Positions 1 to 11,669 of a stretch of 64,000 nucleotides of DNA are shown piece by piece. The number at the start of each line of letters is the position of its first letter. Positions within the stretch are counted from its first letter, which is position 1. The translations under genes and the position numbers were made by a program. Below the pieces are notes generated by a model. That model did no database searches, was not told where the DNA came from, and was given only the letters and a program-made list of their open reading frames with translations. The stretch comes from Phymorhynchus buccinoides (lineage: Eukaryota > Mollusca > Gastropoda > Neogastropoda > Raphitomidae). Location: contig CM065713.1 of assembly GCA_017654935.2 (NCBI GenBank), positions 10,473,393 through 10,537,392 of the forward strand, given 5' to 3'.

Positions 1-1045
1 ATCTTGTAAAGTTCCTATATTTGCTACTTGAATCCCAGACAAGGTGCATAGCGATGTTAAAAATGGACATTCGAAAAGAATGTGTTGAACTGATAGTGGG
101 TGACCACAAGTGCATTCTACATCTTTAGAAAATTTGGTCTTCCATGAATTTAATCGAATTTTGTAAATCAGGCTAGACAAAGATCTTGAACATGACAATA
201 TTTCAGATTTTGAAGTAAGTTTCTCTTTATACATGTACATACAATTTTATAAAATAGAATTTATTTCATGTTTTTTTAAGTTTTAGTGAAGTGTCCGAAA
301 GGTTTCTCCTAGCACCTTCTTTGGCTAATCTATCAGCTAGTTCATTCCCAAAGATACCACAATGTGATGGAATCCAGCAAAATTCTATATCAATTCCTTT
401 GGACATAACAGAATGTATTAAGTATTTTATATCAAAAATTAGATCTCTTCTAACATTCGCATTCCAATTTTGTAAACTATAAAGAACAGATTTTGAGTCA
501 ACACAAAGTAAAATACTATAAATCGAAATATCAGTATCAGCAATCCAAGATAAGGCCATAAGAATTGCGTAAGTTCAGCAGTAAATATTGAAAAGCCTTT
601 TCCTAGACAATATGATTTTTTAATTTTTAAATCGGGGATCACAAATCCAGCTCCAGTGTAAGATTCCAAACTGAACCATCTGTATACATTTTAAGATGAT
701 ACGGATATACATTTTCTAGATGTTCTTTTGCTTCAACTGCTATCAGATTGATATTATCATCCTTTTTTAAGGCAGTATAATCTGTATCAAATTTTGCAGA
801 AAAATGCTCCCACTGAGGTACAATAGGCATTACCGGTGTACTTGAAATTAATGTAATATCAATGTCACATTTCTTAAATAATTCATCTGTATAATTTCTA
901 AATCATTGATCGTATACCTGCATAACCATATGTATTTGTGATCAGAATCACCCAAGGAATGCAAAGGAAGACGTTTTAAACATTGTTGACCTTGACCCTG
1001 ACTATAATTGACCTTGGACATGATTCTTAGCTGTATGTTTAACAA
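1..1045 (-). mobile_element. Broken LINE, RNase H and C-terminal region
   Basis: Minus-strand remains of a non-LTR retrotransposon of the type that carries an RNase H domain (I-group). Three frames are needed to follow it: a DGS motif at the end of 639-830, a middle piece at 439-669, and 266-559, which has the WIPSHCGIFGNELAD signature of RNase HI. Downstream of that (about 10-190, read on minus) is a Cys-His cluster, CTCG followed by QHILFECP, typical of the C-terminal end of such polyproteins. At least two frameshifts break it, so it is a dead copy. The element continues past the left edge of the window. The clade is inferred from domain order only. Confidence 0.75.
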
Positions 1046-2080
1046 ATTCGCAGCTACAGCTATGAACTTTGATTGGATGATATATTGTTTTCAGATTATT
1101 TGACCTTGACTTTCTTGTTTCTTTGTCTGAGTTGTGGTATTAGTCTGAAAACCTAAGAAAGAAACAGAAAAGAACTATGGTAGTGGTAATACCACCTATC
1201 ATTCAGAGGTGGTGGAGGGCCAAAATTAAAATAAAACAGTCCAATATCAAAAATGATATAAATCAAACCATGGAGTGGTCTTGTAACTGGCAAGCTTTTT
1301 CTTCAACACATGTAGTGAACACATGTAATGTAAAGTTATTCCATACAACCAGAGCATAAGACAAGTAGTGCATCTATGCTCTTATTATGTGTGCATAATC
1401 CACAGGTTGCATGTGTCAGGATTAACCTTGCCCCAAAAAGTAGTCCTTACTGCATCATGGTCATCTATGCACATATTACTACTGTCATGTTTATCTTCAT
1501 TGGCATATCAAATTTGGTTAAACAGAGTGTTTCCCAAATTGCTAAACAGTGCGATGCAGGGATGATGACTGCAGCACACTTACAGCCACATGAGCACCCT
1601 GTGTTGCAGCCTCATTGTATCGGCCCAAGGCAGGAATGTTCTGATTGGCAAAGTGTTATCCAGACCAGTACTCGATGTTTGCCTTTCTTTTTATATCTCC
1701 AAAAAGAAAAAGGAAGATGTAAATCTGTTGTATTTCTATTTTATTTGATTAAACTTGCTCCATACAAATTATCTGGACTGCTGCTTGCAAAATGTTGAAG
1801 GAACAATATTGTTTGAATAGTTGTAGTCTATAAGGAATTGTTACTTTCTTTAAATGTTTGTTTCTTGTCTCAGCTTCAGTGGTGGAGGTGTTGTTGTTGT
1901 TGTTGGTAGAGGTGTGGTTCCATTGTCTGGATGCACCAAACAGTAAACTGTTCAAGTGTTTCTTGCGTTTAAGCAAAAATGTCTCCATTTTAACCTATGA
2001 GCTCAATATGCTCATGTAACAGATTGAAATAAGCAGAAATTCCACCATTTTACCTATGCGCTCAAGAAATGCTTGTGAAA
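1046..2080. other. No gene recognised
   Basis: Open frames here are short and have no recognisable domain, splice context or codon bias. There is a small GTT-type repeat at about 1890-1910 and an AT microsatellite at about 2080-2097. Confidence 0.5.
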
Positions 2081-2194
2081 TATATATATATATATAGTTA
2101 AGAAATAAATCCTATAGACCAACGATCACCATCAGATGGTGAGCTGTGCAGGACAGATGAATCAAATAATACAGAAAAAGATAAAGATAATACA

Positions 2195-2977
2195 GAAAAA
2201 GATAACAGCCGCACAAGCCAAACTTCCCACTCCACACAACTCTGTAGGACTAAAAAGTTGTTGCATTTGAAATGCCGAATTGATGAAACTTTTCTGTATC
2301 TAATGTATGAATTTGTGAACTTAAGAAACAAATTATTAATAATAAAATGTGCTGATTTACTTTTTCTCCCAATGGGGGAGGGACAGTGCCTGATGCAAAG
2401 ACAGCTGTTTCGACCTAAGAGAAGGTCTCATCAGTTTGCATGATCGGCCTGTAATTTGACTGTCCAGTGGATGCCAACCTGAGCAAAAAAGACATTCTAC
2501 AAGAGAATGGTGTCTTCCTTGCACCAAATCGAAAATCCACAATAAAAGCAAATCAGCACAAAGTTAAACCAGAAAAAGTAAAAATCTTATGTAAAATGAA
2601 CAAAATAATAATGTTCTGAAATTTTAATTAAAAAAAACCCTAATAGACCTGACTAAAGAGGGCAAACTACTGAGGTGATATCCAAATTAAGGATAAAAAT
2701 AGTAGTATGCTATGGTGGAGGCAAAACGTTGGAAGCCATCCTAGGGATCTGCCAGCCAGTCAGTTCACAAATTCATACATTAGATGCAGAAAAGTTTCAT
2801 CAATTCGGCATTTCAAATGCAACAACTTTTTAGTCCTACAGAGTTGTGTGGAGTGGGAAGTTTGGCTTGTGCGGCTGTTATCTTTTTTTGTATATATATA
2901 TATATATATATATATAGTTTGCTTTGATAAAGCTTTTCTGTGTCCAATGTCTTTATTTGTGAACCTCAGAAACAAAA
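2195..2977. repeat. Mixed inverted and direct repeat cluster
   Basis: About 125 bases at 2195-2325 recur in inverted orientation at 2760-2886, flanked on the right by a TA microsatellite. The end of the first arm (about 2280-2332) also recurs in direct orientation at about 2927-2977 in diverged form. A 35-base stretch ending in GGGGGAGGGACAG is shared by about 2350-2386 and 3070-3106. This looks like overlapping copies of one short mobile element. No terminal repeats with a clear target duplication could be fixed. Confidence 0.6.
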
Positions 2978-3102
2978 CCAGTTAATGTTAACTTTGAGTA
3001 ATGTTCGTGTTCCAAAAAAAAAAAATAATTAAAAATTAAAAAATTAAAAATTAAAAAGTTATATAAATTGTGCTGATTTATTTTTTCTCCCAATGGGGGA
3101 GG

Positions 3103-3338
3103 GACAGAGAGAGAGAGACAGAGACACAGAGAGGGAGATAGACAGACAGACAGACGGAGAGAGTGAGACAGATAGAGAGAGTGAGACAGTCAGAGAGACA
3201 GAGACAGGGAGAGAGACAGAGACAGGGAGAGAGACAGAGACAGGGAGAGAGACAGACAGAGAGAGACAGAGACAAAGCAAGAGAGAGAGACAGAGACAAA
3301 GCAAGAGAGAGAGAGACAGAGACTGAGACAGAGACAAT
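3103..3338. repeat. GA-rich compound microsatellite
   Basis: Imperfect GAGAGACAGAGACAGG-type repeat. It follows directly on the GGGGGAGGGACAG motif shared with 2375-2386. The long open frames on both strands here are products of the repeat, not genes. Confidence 0.9.
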
Positions 3339-3614
3339 GAGTAAACACCATTATAATGATGTATAATTATTGTAGTATTTTGACACTTCCTCCTTACCAT
3401 AGATTGGATAGCTGTATGCTTTCTGCACTAGGCAAGAAGTGAAACTTAAACCCTGCGACTCGGACTGCCTCCATTTCACAGATCAATTATTGACTACATC
3501 GTCTTTAATAAAGTTAAATTATTCACTATCTATTAGTCATTGATAATAAAAATGATGACAGAATTATTTACCGCACTTTGTGACTGCCAATTCGTCATTT
3601 GTAAGGAGGCAATT

Positions 3615-3790
3615 AACGAAACAAAAACCATCGAAGAGAAAACCGCACACATTCGACGCCATTTTGCTTCGCAAGCTAGCATGCTCCCAACTAGGCTAGC
3701 AAGCGCTTTACACCAAGCGACGCGTACCGTACACAAAGCGGCCAAGCGCAAGGCGAGCGATCGCTCTACGGTACACGCTGCTCAGGCATG
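3615..3790 (+). promoter_or_regulatory. CpG-dense stretch upstream of the signal-peptide exon
   Basis: This is the only CpG-dense, non-repetitive stretch in the first 5 kb, with many CG, GCGC and CGATCG steps. It includes an inverted pair TACCGTA/TACGGTA. It lies 200-370 bases before the ATG at 3986, and a TTATATTATT sequence occurs at about 3839-3848. A promoter role is inferred from position and composition alone. An open frame at 3540-3836 crosses it but shows no known domain. Confidence 0.3.
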
Positions 3791-3985
3791 GATGTTACGT
3801 AGGCAGGAAATTCCAAATTTAACTAGGCCATATTAAGCCTTATATTATTGTACAAAAGCAAAGCATTCTACCCAAAAATGCAACCTAGGTGGATGATACC
3901 AGTGGATGATAAGTGGGACATGGCATTTTGAAAACAAGTCGCAGCGAAACCGAAGCGAAGCTACTGTTTGGAAAGTGTGGCAAAC

Positions 3986-4031
3986 ATGGGAACAATTTTT
4001 CGTGTTCTGTTTTTGGTTTTGATTCCAATAT
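3986..4031 (+). CDS. Exon 1 of Ig-domain membrane receptor: signal peptide
   Basis: ATG in a good context (AAACATGGG) opens 15 codons, MGTIFRVLFLVLIPI, a hydrophobic signal-peptide core, then a single T and a consensus donor GTGAGT at 4032. The phase-1 end joins the phase-1 acceptor of exon 2 at 12250. This gives ICVQGQQ across the junction, with a plausible signal-peptidase site after VQG (residue 19). Exon 2 has its own in-frame ATG at 12189, but that reading requires the polypyrimidine tract and AG of the acceptor to be coding, so exon 1 here is the better start. The intron is 8.2 kb and holds the whole nest of mobile elements at 4573-11460. The mirror copy of this exon would lie beyond the right edge of the window. 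The join is a prediction without transcript support. Confidence 0.7.
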
Positions 4032-4572
4032 GTGAGTATAAAAACTTAGATAAATTTGCAGAAATCTTCGTTATTTTGCATACCTGTTGTCACCAAAAAG
4101 AGGACGGGCATGTGATGCATGTGTCTAAGCTTGAATAAGAATGGCCGTCCGTAACACGGCTACTGAACAGACAAGGAAGTGTTTCATTTGGAATTTCGTC
4201 TGCTTTTTTAGAGTCAGATTTTGAATTGCAGAGTGAAAACTGGAAGAGATTGATGGTCCAAACTCAGTTTAAACTTGATCTTGCTTTCATTGTAGTGTTT
4301 GGTGGGCTAAAATTTGCGAATTAACCTTTGAAATTTCAAAGTTTGAACAAAATGAGACTTCATTTTCGGGTTTGGGTGGGTTGCATAGCATAGCAATTTG
4401 GCACTATAGGCTTATGTGTTTTGCCCTCTGGATATCGTTTCAAGTGATATTAATATACTTTTTTACCAGTGAACTAATAGGCTTTTGTGTATTGATTTGA
4501 ATCCTAATAAAGTTACTCTAAATTTGAGGAGTACATCGCGCTTTTATATTTTTGGTCAATATGATTTTTGAA
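4032..4572. other. Start of intron 1, nothing recognised
   Basis: AT-rich single-copy intron sequence between the signal-peptide exon and the first MITE. No domain, RNA gene or repeat structure is visible. Confidence 0.5.
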
Positions 4573-4790
4573 TAGGGGAAGACGGGGTAAAAAGCGCATG
4601 GGCGGGTAAGAAGCCCACCCCAATTATCTCATGAAATGAAGCAAATTTCAGTCTCATTTTGCCCATGAGACGAGCGTTAATGTCTAGCATTCGTCTCATG
4701 GGCAAATTTGACTGAAATTTTCTTTATTTCATGAAATAATTGGGGTGGGCTTCTTACCCGCCCATGCGCTTTTTACCCCGTCTTCCCCTA
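4573..4790. mobile_element. Near-perfect foldback MITE
   Basis: The two halves are reverse complements almost end to end. The element opens with TAGGGGAAGACGGGGTAAAA, closes with its complement, and has only a short centre around 4680. The outermost TA on each side fits a TA target duplication, as in Tc1/mariner-type MITEs. It sits just beyond the stop codon of the minus-strand CR1-like LINE. It is non-autonomous and carries no open frame. Superfamily assignment is tentative. Confidence 0.8.
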
Positions 4791-4797
4791 CGACTAA

Positions 4798-5022
4798 TTA
4801 TGCTTTACGTCCTCCCGGCCGAAGCCATATGGGACTAAAACGTAGACTGAATACGTTCAGTGACGATGCATTAACAGTCTCATTTGAAAGGTTATTCCAT
4901 GCAGTTGTAATTCTATTCGTTAATTTTTTTTGAGTGGAACGAGTATTATTTATTTTCTTTGTAAGTTTGAAATTATACCCTCGAGTTCTATCTTCTTCTG
5001 AAAGTGTTAATACGGTTTTAGT
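4798..5022 (-). pseudogene. CR1-like LINE, C-terminal end of reverse transcriptase (distal piece)
   Basis: Minus-strand piece that begins VLTLSEEDRTRGYNFKL and ends at a TAA at 4798-4800. It matches the usual C-terminus of CR1-type proteins, with an RTRG block, a WNNLS motif and a short tail. Its upstream part lies at 9466-9996, and the two were separated by the hAT element at 5023-9465. Removing that insert with one copy of the 8-bp duplication restores the reading frame exactly, from ASTTKT into VLTLSE. Confidence 0.85.
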
Positions 5023-5333
5023 TAGAGTTGAGAACCGGTTCAAAATTCCGAACCGGTTTTAAACCGGTTTATCTTCTCCGAACCGGTTTTATTGAACCGG
5101 TTTTATCGAACCGGTTTTCTTAACAAGTACTCTAATCACTAGTCTTACCTATGCAAACACATTTTTGTCAGAATATTCACACACACGCACACATACACAA
5201 TAAAGAAACTTATGACTTATGACACATACACACTCAACGTCAAAGTCAGAGCCATACAGTTTGTGATCACGAAGCCACGCCTGACTGGCTGTACGGTTTC
5301 GTCTCTGTGAATGAGTGCTGTTTGTGACGGACT

Positions 5334-6280
5334 GTGGTTGTGTATGATCGTCATTTGTGTATCACTGTATTCATTATGGATCCTACTTTATTTTGGTGTC
5401 TTTTTTGTGAAATGTTGCCTCAACATCTTCGAGTTGTTTGGACATGTTTCCTGCTAAACTTTGCTAGTGCTCTGCTGTCACAAGGTCAGTCGCCATTCTT
5501 TCGCGATTTCACGCACGTGCAACCTGCTTTGTTGTTCACCCACCGCCCCTCTGCCTTCCACTACAGGCGCCCGCCTGTTGGATTCTCTGTGTTTACACCA
5601 CCCTCCTCTCTGACTTACACACGGGAACAACTTCTGTCAATCCCTCCTGCCCCTCTCAACTCTGCTGTTGCTGACGCCATCAGAGCTGCTGGTATTGGAT
5701 GTCGCCTGCCTAGAACCCGTAAACATCGAGGAGGCCGTCGCAAGCAGAGAAAAATCACTGTGGTGTCTTGGACTGATAGGACACAAACGAGTGAGACGGG
5801 CAAGAAGGCGAGAGCTGTTAATGTCGAAAACTTAATTCAAGTGCCTGTTTTCCGTCCTTTCGAATGTGTGTCATCCCCCAACGTTTGTGTTGCTGTTTAC
5901 AACGCTCAATCAGTAGGTCGCAAAGAAAAGCGTTCGGCCATAAACGAGTTCATTCTTTCAAACGATGTTGACATTTTCTGTGTAACAGAAACATGGCTCC
6001 GTGAAACTGGAGATGAAGCAAAGTGTCGCGATCTAGCCCCACCAGGATACACCACCTCCTCTCTTTTCCCCGTTCTACAACTACGTGTGGCGGTGGTCTG
6101 GCTTTTATTGTGTCGGACAAACTGAAACCGTACGTTAATCTCACATCCAATTTTCCATTCAGTCACCCTTCCTTTGAACTGTCACAACTGACTCTCTCTT
6201 GTCAAAAGTCCACCCTCAATATTTTCTGTCTGTACCGCCCCCCTCCTAGCAAAAGAAATAAATTGAATGACTATGTTTGT
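5334..6280 (+). pseudogene. L2/CR1-like LINE: N-terminal region and start of endonuclease, frameshifted
   Basis: The open frame 5334-6125 has a basic stretch (RKHRGGRRKQRK) and then the start of an AP-type endonuclease, with VAVYNAQSVG and DIFCVTETWL. Between about 6055 and 6100 the homology moves to the frame of 6023-6283 (GGGLAFIVSDKL, FCLYRPPPS). Near 6270 it moves again to the frame that continues to 8735. Endonuclease order and motifs fit L2/CR1 elements. The first residues (5334 to about 5480) are not recognisable and the start is uncertain. Confidence 0.75.
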
Positions 6281-8735
6281 TGATCAACTTCCTGATCTTC
6301 TTGAATATGCCAACAGTCTGTCGGGTTCATTACTCATTATGGGTGACTTCAACGTTCATTTTGATGTTCCATCCTACGTGTTGACGTCTAAAGTCCTGGA
6401 CATTATCAGTCTGTTCAGCCTCTCCCAGTCTGTGTCTGAACCGACTCACGTTCGTGGCCACATCGTCGACTGGGTGGTGTACAGAGAGGGGGATTGTCTG
6501 CTGCAGTCGACGACTGTGGAGCCCACTCTGTCGTCTGACCATTTTTGTGTCAGATGTGGGCTTCACCTCGCCAAGCCTCCCTCTGCCAGAGTCTTCAGGC
6601 AAGTACGGAGACTGGCTTCTCTGGACATCGAGGCCTTCAAGAACAACCTTCTGGCTGACCTGCCCCTACAACCATCCGCTGAGCACCTCTACAGGGTCTT
6701 ACGAGCCGTGCTGGATCTACACGCCCCCGTGACACGCCGCTTGGTGTCGGACCGTCCCCCTTCTCCCTGGTACAACGCAGTGGGACCTGAGCTCCAGGAC
6801 GCAAAGAGGGAGAGGAGGAGAGCTGAGGAGCAGTGGCGTGTCACCCACCTGATGGTTCATCGGGAGGTGTTCCAGGCTGCAAGGAATCATGTCACGTATC
6901 TTGTAGACAGTGCTAAGTCCGCCTTTTATTCTTCGAAAATCCTTGCGTGTACCACAGTCAAACAGCTATTCGCTGTTACAAACAACATACTAGGTAAAGT
7001 GAACAGTTCCCCACTCCCATTGAAGTTTAATGTAGAAGAACTCCCCCAGAAATTCTCAGATTATTTCAGAACAAAAATAGCATTAATTCGAGAAAAACTT
7101 GATTCTTCCATTTCCGCATCTTCACCAATTTCTGAAAAGATGTACTGTGGTCCTGTTCTTCAGCAGTTTAACCATGTAACTGAACAATTTATCAAAGAAC
7201 TGTGTTTGAGCACTGCCCCCAAAACCTGTGAACTTGACCCCATCCCCTCCCCACTGCTCTGTGAATGTATTGATGTTTTGTTACCATATATTACCCATGT
7301 TGTTAATGACTCCCTGTTGTCTGGCTGCTTCCCCTCCTGTTTCAAACCTGCCATTGTCCGACCTCTGATCAAGAAATCCTCCTTAGATCAAGACAATCTG
7401 AAAAATTACAGACCTGTGTCTAATCTTTCTTTCCTCTCAAAACTCACAGAAAAAGTTGTCCTCTTTCAACTTCTGTCCCATCTTGAAGAAAACCACCTCC
7501 TCAACCCCCATCAGTCCGCATACAGAAAGTGTCACAGCACTGAAACAGCCCTCCTTAAGATTGTAAATGACATCCTCCTTGCTTTTGATGACAACAAAGT
7601 ATCTCTTTTGGCTTTATTAGACCTCAGTTCTGCTTTTGACACAATAGACCACTCCATCCTCCTTCACAGACTCCATGACTCTTTTGGCATTCGGGGTCCT
7701 GCTCTTTCCTGGTTTGAGTCATACCTGAAACATCGCATACAGACTGTCTGTGTGAATGGCAGATACTCAGGGCCTTCCGACCTCTCCTTTGGTGTTCCCC
7801 AGGGCTCTGTCTTGGGGCCCATTCTTTTTGTACTGTATGCTGCTCCTGTTTCTGATGTCGTTAGTAAGCATGCATTGTCCCACGAGAGTTTTGCTGACGA
7901 TACTCAGATCAATCAGTCAGCCTCTCTTGCCGAAGTTGATGGGCTAGTATCAAGGACACAGAACTGTATAGCAGATATCAAAACATGGATGACTGTTAAT
8001 AAACTGCAGTTGAACGAAGACAAGACTGAACTTATGTTAGCCTGTCCAAAGAGATTACTTGGCCATCCATCTCTTCCAGATTCTGTTACAATCAACAACA
8101 CTCCTGTCTCTCTGTCCCCCTCTGTTCGCAGTCTCGGAGTCACGTTAGATCAGACCCTCTCTCTCCAACAACATGTCTCAAATGTTTGTCGATCTGCATA
8201 CCTTCAGCTCCGCAAAATAAGTTCTGTTCGCCACTATCTATCTACTGACGCCACGAAAACTTTGGTCTGTGCTTTTGTTTTGTCTAAAATCGATTACTGC
8301 AACTCTCTCCTTGCTGGCCTCCCAAAGTATCTTCTCAGTCGCCTCCAAAGAATTCAAAACAATGCTGCCCGATTAGTCCTTAAGTCTTCTAAGTATGAAC
8401 ATGTCACGCCACTTCTGCACTCTCTGCACTGGTTAAAAATTTCTGATAGGATTGACTATAAACTCTCCACTCTTTCCTTCGCTGTCATCTCTGGTTCTGC
8501 CCCTGATTACCTGTCTGACCTACTTCATCTCTACACACCTTCTCGTGTCCTCCGCTCTTCCTCTGACACACGCCTCCTGCAACCAGCCACTGTCAAAACC
8601 AAAACCTATGGTGAAAGGTCCTTTTCGTTCCAGGCTCCATCTGTGTGGAACAACTTACCCCTGTCTCTCAGACACTCTGACTCTCTGGACGCGTTCAAGG
8701 CCGGTCTAAAAACTCATCTCTTTTCTAAGTTGTAG
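6267..8735 (+). CDS. L2/CR1-like LINE: endonuclease C-terminus and reverse transcriptase
   Basis: 822-residue open frame. The first 100 residues finish the endonuclease with the catalytic motifs MGDFN (about residue 26) and SSDHF (about 90). The reverse transcriptase follows: NLKNYRPVSNL, SAYRKCHSTET, LLDLSSAFDTIDH (about 450), GVPQGSVLGP (about 508) and the active-site FADD (about 541), all intact. The C-terminal domain has RIQNNAARLV and HWLKISDRIDYKL and ends LKTHLFSKL, as in L2-like proteins. It would convert element RNA to DNA at the nicked target site. The frame itself is open, but its N-terminal half is shifted, so activity is unlikely. Confidence 0.85.
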   Translation: MTMFVDQLPDLLEYANSLSGSLLIMGDFNVHFDVPSYVLTSKVLDIISLFSLSQSVSEPTHVRGHIVDWVVYREGDCLLQSTTVEPTLSSDHFCVRCGLHLAKPPSARVFRQVRRLASLDIEAFKNNLLADLPLQPSAEHLYRVLRAVLDLHAPVTRRLVSDRPPSPWYNAVGPELQDAKRERRRAEEQWRVTHLMVHREVFQAARNHVTYLVDSAKSAFYSSKILACTTVKQLFAVTNNILGKVNSSPLPLKFNVEELPQKFSDYFRTKIALIREKLDSSISASSPISEKMYCGPVLQQFNHVTEQFIKELCLSTAPKTCELDPIPSPLLCECIDVLLPYITHVVNDSLLSGCFPSCFKPAIVRPLIKKSSLDQDNLKNYRPVSNLSFLSKLTEKVVLFQLLSHLEENHLLNPHQSAYRKCHSTETALLKIVNDILLAFDDNKVSLLALLDLSSAFDTIDHSILLHRLHDSFGIRGPALSWFESYLKHRIQTVCVNGRYSGPSDLSFGVPQGSVLGPILFVLYAAPVSDVVSKHALSHESFADDTQINQSASLAEVDGLVSRTQNCIADIKTWMTVNKLQLNEDKTELMLACPKRLLGHPSLPDSVTINNTPVSLSPSVRSLGVTLDQTLSLQQHVSNVCRSAYLQLRKISSVRHYLSTDATKTLVCAFVLSKIDYCNSLLAGLPKYLLSRLQRIQNNAARLVLKSSKYEHVTPLLHSLHWLKISDRIDYKLSTLSFAVISGSAPDYLSDLLHLYTPSRVLRSSSDTRLLQPATVKTKTYGERSFSFQAPSVWNNLPLSLRHSDSLDAFKAGLKTHLFSKL

Positions 8736-8774
8736 CTGACATGCATAGGTTGATTGTGCAGTGTGGACATTGAG

Positions 8775-9165
<391 letters not shown>

Positions 9166-9465
9166 TTTCTTTGTAAAGCGCCATGAATAGAATTTTCTAG
9201 ATATGTGCGCTATATAAGTGCCAATTATTATTATTATTATGCACCACCACAAACTAGAAACAGCTACTCTTGGTTTACAAACACCCAATCTGCGCTGAGA
9301 ATCAGTGGGGGGTTTTCCGGAAAGAATGCGTTATTCTAAAAAAAACTTACTTTCAGTTTGCAGTTAAAAAACCGATTCACAGCAACTCGAACCGGTTTTT
9401 CGAACCGCGAAAGATTAGCACCGGTTTTTCGGTTCAAACCGGTTCCCCCCCCCCCCCCCCCTCTA

Positions 9466-9996
9466 GTTTTAGTGGTGCTAGCATCATAAAGGCTGTGTAG
9501 AATTTTATAAACCTCGATTAGGTCACCTCCTAAACGTCTATACTCTAAACTTGGCAATTTCAAATATTTCAGTCTCTCTTCGTAGTCCAAATTACTCATA
9601 CTAACAATTTTCTTTGTAAATCTCCTTTGGATACCCTCAATATGTTTTCTAAGATATGGGCACCAAACAGGGTTACCGTACTCTAAAATAGGGCGAACTA
9701 AGGCTTTAAACAAAGGCACCATAATCAGTTTTGATTTATTAGCTATTGTCCTAATCAGGAGACCTGCAATACGATTAGCTTTCTTGACGACTCCATTAGT
9801 GTGAGGTTCAAAAGACAGGGATGGATCTATAGTTACACCAAGGCCTTTTTCTGCATACGTATTTTCCAGTACTCTTTTGACATCACCATCATTCATGTAG
9901 TAACTATGCATAGGATTCTTTTCACCCAAATGTAAAACTTTACACTTTTGACTGTTAACACTCATTAACCAAGTGTCAGACCAAGTGACTAAAGAA
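9466..9996 (-). pseudogene. CR1-like LINE, reverse transcriptase thumb region (proximal piece)
   Basis: Minus-strand coding remnant with motifs of the region after the catalytic site: WLMSVNSQKCKVLHLGEK, GLGVTIDPSLSF, RPILEYGNPVWCPY and RRFTKKIV. The fingers and palm, including the FADD box, are absent: the copy is truncated where the CA microsatellite begins at about 9997. It continues in frame into 5022-4798 once the hAT insertion is removed. The clade call rests on these motifs. Confidence 0.85.
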
Positions 9997-10174
<178 letters not shown>

Positions 10175-10175
<1 letters not shown>

Positions 10176-11212
10176 CAACAACATACAGTATTCATACGGC
10201 GCTGAATCTTGATACAAATCAAATCAAAGCGCACACACACGTTAGTATTCATAACGCATTCAAACAAAAATGCAATACAAAGCGAACACACGTTTGACAT
10301 AAATGGTATACAGCTGAAACAGACCTAAAGGTAAGAGAGAGAAGATAAAGAGAGTGGAGCCTCAATGACGGGGGAACAGGTGGGTTTTAAGATTAGATTT
10401 GAAGGCTGAGAGGGTCGATCGCCGCTGACGGAGGGAAAGAGGAAGTTTGTTCCAAGATGTCGGTCCTGAGACAGCAAAAGAGCGCCGACCAACAGTTGAA
10501 AGCTTATACCTAGGGATCTGGAGAGAAAGCGGGTCAGAAACTGAACGTAAAGTGCGAGCTGGCGTATAGATGGAAATATTGTCGCAGAGGTAAGATGGAG
10601 CAGCTTTATGGATAAATTTATAGCAAAGGGTGTTTAATTTATACTCAATTCTGTCTGCGACAGGAAGCCAGTGCAAAGAACGGAGAAGAGAGCTTACGTG
10701 ATCGAACTTTTTCTTCCTAAGGACAAGACGAGCAGCTGTGTTTTGAATACGCTGGAGACAAGATAGAGAAGAGACTGATAGGCCAGAAAGGAGAGCATTA
10801 TCAGAGGCTTCATCTGAGAGATATTTACGAATATAGCCAATGCGACGAATATGATAGTAGCAGGACTGACAGGTTTGAGTCAGGAAACTCTGCATGGAAA
10901 GAGTGTTGTCCAAAGTGACACCTACATTTTTGACAGAGTCTGAGAGGGGAATGATATTGTTACCCAGTTGGATTGACTCTGGGGATACAGAGGCTAGTTT
11001 GTTATTTGTTCCTACAAGCATTGCTTCGGTTTTTTCACCATTTAATTGAAGTTTATTTTGAACCATCCAATTATGAATATCCATATAGCAGTTATTACTT
11101 TCTGAAAGAATGGAATCTAGATCTTCAGGGGTTGTATTATTTTGGACTTGTGAGTCATCTGCATAGAAGTGATGTTTCATGTCGTGTTGGTCGATGACAT
11201 TGGCAAGAGAGA
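10175..11212 (-). pseudogene. L2-like LINE fragment, reverse transcriptase C-terminal half
   Basis: Minus-strand fragment beginning just before the active-site YADDSQ and running to LKTHLFPRH with a stop at about 10362. A 3' region with AATCAAAG-type sequence and a CAACAACATACAG tail follows. It belongs to the same family as the plus-strand copy at 37400-39240: the proteins are nearly identical and the 3' ends match. A segment of about 16 residues present in that copy (from TAKLVTS to SRIDYC) is missing here, in frame. The 5' end stops at a GA/CA microsatellite. Confidence 0.85.
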
Positions 11213-11218
11213 GAGAGA

Positions 11219-11309
<91 letters not shown>

Positions 11310-11337
11310 ACACGCGCGCACGCACGCACGCACACGC

Positions 11338-11381
<44 letters not shown>

Positions 11382-11390
11382 AGTCACACA

Positions 11391-11438
<48 letters not shown>

Positions 11439-11462
11439 CACACACACACACACACACACGTA
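11205..11462. repeat. GA then CA/CACG microsatellite
   Basis: GA run, then CA runs broken by GAGTCA and CGCACG variants. It directly abuts the truncated end of the L2-like fragment. Confidence 0.95.
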
Positions 11463-11669
11463 TACACAATCACTCATACACAGCTTGATTAACAATAACT
11501 TTGCAAATGATTTTTGTCAGTAAGTTAGTGAGTTTTATCATTCATGACTTCCAGCTCTATAGTTAAGAGGCATCCGCTATTATAGAGAACTGGGTTGAAT
11601 TTAAGTGGAGAAACCTTGCCCAAGTAACACCTGTTCACTTGGCCAAAGGGACTTCATGACTGCCTGCAC

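Noticed and set aside
1376..1798. 140-codon plus-strand open frame
   Set aside because: No recognisable domain and no supporting splice or start context.
3540..3836. 98-codon open frame in CpG-rich DNA
   Set aside because: No domain or splice signal; better read as upstream region of exon 1.
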